Shown one piece after another: positions 7,341 through 10,602 of a stretch of 10,602 nucleotides of DNA. The stretch is taken from positions 1-10,602 of the forward strand of contig CALFEA010000034.1 of the NCBI GenBank assembly GCA_937950385.1, read 5' to 3'. How positions within the stretch are numbered: the stretch's first letter is position 1; each line of letters opens with the position of its first letter. Origin of the DNA: an uncultured Altererythrobacter sp. (GTDB lineage Bacteria; Pseudomonadota; Alphaproteobacteria; Sphingomonadales; Sphingomonadaceae). The translations under genes were made by a program, and so were the position numbers. A model generated the notes under the pieces. It did not search any database. It had not been told where the DNA came from and saw only the letters and a list, made by a program, of their open reading frames with translations.

Positions 7341-8005
7341 GCTTTTCCTCCTGTGATCATATCTTTGAGTTGTTTGATGGGGCCGGTGACCAGCACCAAA
7401 GCAATGTGCACCACGAAAAATGCAAAGAGGCCAAACGCCATTATAAAGTGGATGGAGCGCGCGCTTTGCCGCCCGCCCAAAATATCGACCATCCACGGTG
7501 CAGCAGGCTCAAAACCCGGGCTGATTGCAAGGCCGGTAAAGATCATCAGCGGCAGCATTACGCCCAGCACAAATCCGTAAGAGAACTTCTGGAGGAAATT
7601 GTATTTCCCATGGGCCGGATCGTGATCAAAGTTCAGTTTCGCATGGCTGACAATGTCTTTCCAAACTGCGCTGGGCTTCCATTCCGCGCGTGTCGTGGTC
7701 AGATCATTCTTGAAATGCCGGTTCACTAACATTGCGACCCACATGAAAAGCAGCGCAATGGCAAAGGGCCATGCAAAGATCGTGTGCCAATCGCGCGCCT
7801 CGGCCAGATTGTAACTGCCCGGGATGGTCGCCCAATCAGGAAAGCGGATCACCGATAGCCACGCATCAGCTTTATCAAAACCGTAATCGCCCCAATACAG
7901 ATAGCGGTGCGCATTAGAGATATTGAGCCCTGACATAAACAATATGATCAGGCTGATGGCATTGATCCAATGCCAAATGCGTGTGGAAAATGCGTGCTTT
8001 TTCAT
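7337..8005 (-). CDS. Cytochrome b561-type membrane heme protein, partner of the molybdoenzyme
   Basis: This 222-residue integral membrane protein has four main hydrophobic helices. Each carries one histidine placed for heme b ligation: His12 (RIWHWINA), His74 (DWHTIFAW), His186 (SIHFIMA) and His200 (VVHIALV). Two bis-histidine hemes are therefore likely. The pattern matches the prokaryotic cytochrome b561 / Ni-hydrogenase b-type family, not the MsrQ ferric-reductase-like family that partners E. coli MsrP. Loops at 30-70 and 98-135 are rich in aromatic and charged residues. The likely role is electron transfer between the quinone pool and the periplasmic molybdoenzyme; the direction is unknown. 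Its ATG overlaps the TGA of the upstream SDR gene, and its own TGA overlaps the ATG of the molybdoenzyme gene, both as ATGA. A GGGAG about 10 bases before the start can serve as ribosome site. Confidence 0.9.
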   Translation of the reverse strand: MKKHAFSTRIWHWINAISLIILFMSGLNISNAHRYLYWGDYGFDKADAWLSVIRFPDWATIPGSYNLAEARDWHTIFAWPFAIALLFMWVAMLVNRHFKNDLTTTRAEWKPSAVWKDIVSHAKLNFDHDPAHGKYNFLQKFSYGFVLGVMLPLMIFTGLAISPGFEPAAPWMVDILGGRQSARSIHFIMAFGLFAFFVVHIALVLVTGPIKQLKDMITGGKA

Positions 8006-8787
8006 GGCCCTTTGGCTCCCACCTTTTGTGCTTCAGCCGCTTCTCTCGCCAGATAAATCACATCGCGCGGCTGATCGAGCAGATGCTGTCCGCTATCGAC
8101 AAAGATTGTTTCGCCGCTGCGCAAATGCCTGCGTGCCAGAAACAGCGCGGTATCGGCAATTTCATCCGGGCCGGTTTTGCGCTGAAGCGGATTGAGGCGG
8201 TGCGAAATTTCTGTCTCTGCCTCGCTTTGGTCATGGCTGGCGAGGATCGCGCCGGGGGCAAGGCCGTAAATCCGATCATGCGGTGAGGGCGCGCCTTTCG
8301 CCAGCATTCCGATCGTCGCATCGAGCGCATGTTTGCTCATCGTATAGCTAAAGAAATCGGGATTAGAATTTTCCAGCTTTTGGTCGGTCACTTGGATAAC
8401 GCAGCGACCCGTTTGGGCGCGCGAGGTCGCCAAAAAAAATTGCGCCATTCGCGCGGGGGTTACGGCGTTGATCTGCATTGCTTTGGTGTTCGTGGCTGGG
8501 TCCAGTTCGGTTACCCCATCATATTCAAAAACCGATGCGCAATTGATCAATGTGTGAAATTCGGTGTGCTTTTTGGCAATTGTTTGGATCATTACTGTCG
8601 CCGCATCACCGTCTTGCAGATCGCATTGCATGGTTTCAGCTGATGGGAGGGAAGCCGCCAAACTCTCTGCTTCATCGCGCGATCCGCCGTAATGGATGAC
8701 GACGTGCCAGCCCGCTTCGCCAAAGGCCTGCGCAATCGCGGCTCCCACCCGTTTTGCAGCGCCAGTGATGAGAACGGTTTTGGTCAT
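8002..8787 (-). CDS. Pteridine-reductase-like SDR (FolM/PTR1-type)
   Basis: The protein has 261 residues with a classical SDR fold. TGAAKRVG (8-15) carries the Arg found after the nucleotide loop in pteridine reductases and FolM, followed by VVIHYGGSRDEAESL (29-43), which resembles the NADPH-phosphate-binding region of PTR1. NCAS is at 82-85, Asn107 is in the expected tetrad position, Asp135 is in QVTDQ where the family has an active-site Asp, and Tyr148/Lys152 form YTMSK. APG is at 177-179 and a C-terminal VDSGQ is present. Expected reaction: NADPH reduction of dihydro- or oxidised pterins. It begins a three-gene operon with the cytochrome b and molybdoenzyme, overlapping the next gene by ATGA. 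I placed the start at ATG 8785-8787 because TGAAKRVG should begin a few residues in. No Shine-Dalgarno is visible there, and an in-frame ATG at 8865 would add 26 unconvincing residues. The SDR call is firm; the pterin specificity is moderate. Confidence 0.85.
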   Translation of the reverse strand: MTKTVLITGAAKRVGAAIAQAFGEAGWHVVIHYGGSRDEAESLAASLPSAETMQCDLQDGDAATVMIQTIAKKHTEFHTLINCASVFEYDGVTELDPATNTKAMQINAVTPARMAQFFLATSRAQTGRCVIQVTDQKLENSNPDFFSYTMSKHALDATIGMLAKGAPSPHDRIYGLAPGAILASHDQSEAETEISHRLNPLQRKTGPDEIADTALFLARRHLRSGETIFVDSGQHLLDQPRDVIYLAREAAEAQKVGAKGP

Positions 8788-8822
8788 CGTGTAAGCGTAG
8801 GGCAGGGTTGGGTCGGCCGCAA
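8788..8822 (-). promoter_or_regulatory. Possible leaderless promoter of the SDR-cytochrome-molybdoenzyme operon
   Basis: On the minus strand TTGCGG (8817-8822) and TACGCT (8794-8799) are 17 bases apart. The -10-like box ends 6 bases before the chosen ATG. That geometry would start transcription at or next to the initiation codon and would explain the missing Shine-Dalgarno. Each hexamer matches the sigma-70 consensus at only three positions, so this is tentative. Confidence 0.2.
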
Positions 8823-8922
8823 TGCTTGCAAAATTCTCACGCGAATGACCATTCTGTGGCCACATTCTGCTCGTCTAGAGGGGATGAAAGTCCTAGGTGC
8901 GAGGGTTACAATGGGAGTGGTC

Positions 8923-9429
8923 ATGAATTTTACGAAAATACTATTTGGCGCGGGGAGCGCGCTTATTTTTATGGCGCAGCCAGCATCGGCCCAAAGCCTG
9001 CGCGATTGGAACATTGCAGGCGGATCAGAAATGCGGGCGACAGCCTCGGTCACTATTCCATTGGGAGGGCGTAAATCAGACCAGACTGAGCCGCGATTGG
9101 ATTTTGCTATGCAATCTTATCGGATTGGAGCGAATAACGCTCCGCTTTGGAGCATAAATTCTGACCATCAAAACCGTGCTTTGCAGCGTCAGTCAATTGT
9201 TTCATTTACATTGGATCGCCGGCCAAAGCTTTTGCTTAATGGCCGCAAGCTCGCAACCTTCGGGCCAGTTCTGCAGGCGGATGAAGAGGGCCAAGACGCT
9301 GAAGAAGGCAGTGGCAGCAATACCGCGCTATTGGTGATCGGCGGCCTAGGTGTAGCCCTGCTGGGTGCAGCTGTGGCCACTACGGCTGATGCAACAGATG
9401 CGATCAATGATTTGACCGACCCAGACTAA
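8923..9429 (+). CDS. Exported, probably membrane-anchored protein of unknown function
   Basis: The protein has 168 residues and I do not recognise its family. Residues 1-23 form a signal peptide (MNFTKILFG..., cleavage probably after PASA before QS). The mature part has a strand-rich stretch (SVTIPLGG 42-49, PRLDFAMQSYR 57-67, SIVSFTLDRRPKLLLNGRKL 91-110). A short acidic Glu/Gly/Ser linker (119-133) follows, then a single hydrophobic segment (TALLVIGGLGVALLGAAVA, about 134-152) and a short acidic tail ending DLTDPD. A C-terminal membrane anchor is likely. The start at 8923 has GGGAG 5 bases upstream. An in-frame ATG at 8911, with its own GAGGG site, would only lengthen the signal peptide by four residues. 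The open frame extends further left to 8692 over the divergent SDR gene, which I regard as chance. It is divergent from the SDR operon and convergent with the glycine-zipper gene. Confidence 0.75.
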   Translation: MNFTKILFGAGSALIFMAQPASAQSLRDWNIAGGSEMRATASVTIPLGGRKSDQTEPRLDFAMQSYRIGANNAPLWSINSDHQNRALQRQSIVSFTLDRRPKLLLNGRKLATFGPVLQADEEGQDAEEGSGSNTALLVIGGLGVALLGAAVATTADATDAINDLTDPD

Positions 9430-9444
9430 AGCGACCTGAACATA

Positions 9445-9480
9445 ATGACGCCGCCAAACCAAAAGGGCTAGCAGCGTCAT
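9445..9480. terminator. Inverted repeat between convergent genes (possible terminator)
   Basis: ATGACGC (9445-9451) pairs perfectly with GCGTCAT (9474-9480). An inner GCC (9453-9455) can pair with GGC (9466-9468), giving an interrupted stem-loop 15 bases after the stop of the exported-protein gene and 36 bases before the stop of the convergent glycine-zipper gene. No T-run follows on either strand, so it is not a classical intrinsic terminator. It could block transcription from both sides or be a protein site. Confidence 0.4.
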
Positions 9481-9515
9481 ATTGGGTGCGTCCGGGTTAT
9501 GAAGCTAGGCGCACT

Positions 9516-9956
9516 TTAACGGCATTTGAGATTGCCGCGTGTCAGCTCGCGGCCAAGCAAACCGCCCGCCAATGCGCCGAGCAATGTGCCAACGGTGCGG
9601 TCGCCGCGTGTGTCGACTGTGCGGCCCGCCAATGCGCCAAGACCAGCGCCAATGACCGTGCCGGTCGTGCCATTGTCGCGCTTGCAATAATAATTGCCAT
9701 TGCGTCCGCGCCAGACATTGTCACCGCGGCGAAGTTGACGCGGGTTCACATAACGACCGCGGCGATCATAACGGGCGTGTTTTTTATGCTTGTGACCACG
9801 GTGATTGGCTGTGGGTTTCAGGCTTTGGAACGGCGATGCCAATTCGGTTTGGCTAAGAGAAATATTCGGCGCCATTGGCGCGATTTCAGCCGCCTGTGCA
9901 GGAGCCGCGAGGATTGTGAGTGAGCCAGCGATGGCAAGTGCAGCGAAGTTTTTCAT
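9516..9956 (-). CDS. Secreted glycine-zipper 2TM domain protein
   Basis: The protein has 146 residues. The signal peptide is residues 1-22 (MKNFAALAIAG..., cleavage after AQA before AE). A variable segment is followed by a very basic His/Lys/Arg-rich linker (about 51-77, HRGHKHKKH), then NGNYYCKRDNGTTG (86-99). The glycine zipper GTVIGAGLGALAG (99-111) and GTLLGALAGGLLG (123-135) form two hydrophobic GxxxG-type helices, and the protein ends GNLKCR. Cys91 and Cys145 flank the zipper and could form a disulfide in the periplasm. Proteins of this class insert in or lie against the outer membrane and are often linked to envelope integrity or stress, but the exact role is not known. The start is supported by GAGGG about 7 bases upstream. 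It stands alone and converges with the exported-protein gene. Confidence 0.88.
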   Translation of the reverse strand: MKNFAALAIAGSLTILAAPAQAAEIAPMAPNISLSQTELASPFQSLKPTANHRGHKHKKHARYDRRGRYVNPRQLRRGDNVWRGRNGNYYCKRDNGTTGTVIGAGLGALAGRTVDTRGDRTVGTLLGALAGGLLGRELTRGNLKCR

Positions 9957-10088
9957 AGCGTGTCCCTCTTTATGGTCCCGTGATGGGGTGAGGGCATATT
10001 TGTTCAGGAAAAGCCAACGCCAGATGAACGCTTCGTTGGGAAAACTGTTCAGGCGATAGGCTGAATATTTTGTGCGATGAGCTGAGTT
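9957..10088. other. Intergenic region upstream of the glycine-zipper gene
   Basis: These 132 bases separate the MOSC gene's stop from the glycine-zipper gene, both on the minus strand. They hold the ribosome site of the latter and a small perfect inverted repeat, AACG-CTT-CGTT. No convincing promoter boxes or T-run terminator could be identified. A promoter for the glycine-zipper gene is expected here. Confidence 0.3.
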
Positions 10089-10602
10089 TTAGCTGTGCTT
10101 GCTCACCGCTTCAGAGACCTTGGTCCGCCATAAGGTGCAGAGTTTTTCCAAACCGGCTATTTCCCGCAATTCATCGATGTTCGCCTTGTGTGCAGGGTCA
10201 TAGAGCTTCGCAAAAAGCCGCTCGACGCTCCAGTCTTTATGACCCAGAGCGGCGCGCTCCAACATATCGCCTGCCTGCGCTTCGCCTTCTTCGATGACGC
10301 GGTAATACCATCCGCAATTGTGCTGTTTGATGATGCTGGCGACCATAGCCTTGCGGTCAAAACGGTGCTCAATCTTCCAGCAAGGTTGGCGTGGCTGGCT
10401 GATTTCTAGCACGGCGCTGCCTAGGCGGAATTGGTCGCCAATGTGAACATCGGCTTCGGTCATGCCGGTAACCACGAGGTTCTCGCCAAAAGCGGGTGGA
10501 GCGTTGAGCAATGCGTGCCCGCCCAGATGCGCGTCCCACCATGCGTAGTGGCCGCGCGGATAGTGGTGCACGGCCATATCCACTCCGCCATGGTTTTTGC
10601 GG
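10089..10602 (-). CDS. MOSC-domain protein (YiiM-like), 5' end outside window
   Basis: The open frame runs from the window edge to TAA at 10089-10091. A possible GTG at 10583 is not the true start, because the frame continues upstream as RKNHGGVDMAVHHYPRGHY, the well-conserved N-terminal block of YiiM-type MOSC proteins. Downstream come GENLVVTG, the MOSC core with the presumed cofactor-binding cysteine in SQPRQPCWKI, then NCGWYYRVIEEGEAQAGD and a helical C-terminal extension of about 60 residues (SVERLFAKLYDP...). MOSC proteins bind molybdenum cofactor or transfer its sulfur. E. coli YiiM belongs to the group that detoxifies N-hydroxylated bases such as 6-N-hydroxylaminopurine. It is cytosolic, with no signal visible in the part present. 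The family is secure; the substrate is inferred. Confidence 0.88.
   Translation of the reverse strand, partial: RKNHGGVDMAVHHYPRGHYAWWDAHLGGHALLNAPPAFGENLVVTGMTEADVHIGDQFRLGSAVLEISQPRQPCWKIEHRFDRKAMVASIIKQHNCGWYYRVIEEGEAQAGDMLERAALGHKDWSVERLFAKLYDPAHKANIDELREIAGLEKLCTLWRTKVSEAVSKHS

Noticed and set aside
7341..7496. 52-residue N-terminal extension of the molybdoenzyme
   Set aside because: It overlaps the cytochrome gene. The ATG at 7340 has an ideal AGGAGG and directly precedes the Tat signal.
6750..7580. 276-codon plus-strand open frame
   Set aside because: It lies antisense over the molybdoenzyme and cytochrome genes, has no protein-family character, and is explained by codon bias of the real genes.
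6558..8005. Naming the molybdoenzyme/cytochrome pair msrP/msrQ
   Set aside because: The membrane partner is cytochrome b561-like with four heme histidines, not MsrQ-like, and the enzyme's substrate is unknown.
8692..8910. Upstream extension of the exported-protein frame
   Set aside because: It would run antisense into the SDR gene. The signal peptide and ribosome sites fix the start at 8911 or 8923.
1..10602. tRNA, rRNA, riboswitch, CRISPR, IS or phage elements
   Set aside because: No cloverleaf with CCA-type end, repeat-spacer array, terminal inverted repeats with transposase, or integrase was seen on either strand.

Overview
The window looks like a piece of an alphaproteobacterial chromosome, most likely from the Sphingomonadales (Erythrobacteraceae-like). 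This is judged from the moderately high GC content, the protein styles (short RlpA, H/K-rich glycine-zipper protein, YedY-like enzyme paired with a b-type cytochrome) and the gene content. It is a core or housekeeping neighbourhood. I see no insertion sequence, integrase, tRNA, rRNA, CRISPR array or phage gene.

Layout. Positions 1-118 hold the 3' end of an unrecognised plus-strand gene, followed by a good intrinsic terminator (141-180). On the minus strand are a secreted RlpA-like double-psi beta-barrel protein (284-856) and argininosuccinate synthase ArgG (981-2207). Divergent from argG, on the plus strand, are a short-chain dehydrogenase (2383-3207) and a multi-pass acyltransferase-3 membrane protein (3317-4669). 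The latter converges tightly on a minus-strand cyclopropane-fatty-acid-synthase-family methyltransferase (4682-6004). Divergent from that is a DUF1801 protein (6088-6540).

Positions 6558-8787 (minus strand) form a compact three-gene operon. Its order is a pteridine-reductase-like SDR, a four-histidine cytochrome b561-type membrane protein, and a Tat-exported YedY/sulfite-oxidase-family molybdoenzyme. Both junctions are ATGA stop/start overlaps, so the genes are probably translationally coupled. The last two would form a periplasmic molybdenum redox enzyme and its membrane quinone/heme partner. The role of the pterin-type reductase is open.

On the right are an unrecognised exported, probably membrane-anchored protein (8923-9429, plus), a secreted glycine-zipper 2TM protein (9516-9956, minus) and a 5'-truncated MOSC-domain protein (10089 to the window edge, minus). 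Envelope-related functions recur (RlpA, acyltransferase, CFA synthase, glycine zipper, unknown exported protein), but these genes lie in separate transcription units.

Most interesting points: the coupled reductase-cytochrome-molybdoenzyme operon, which lacks an MsrQ-type partner; a Cys-to-Met change at the bicarbonate-pocket position of the CFA-synthase homologue; and the unrecognised exported protein. I found no convincing wholly new system.
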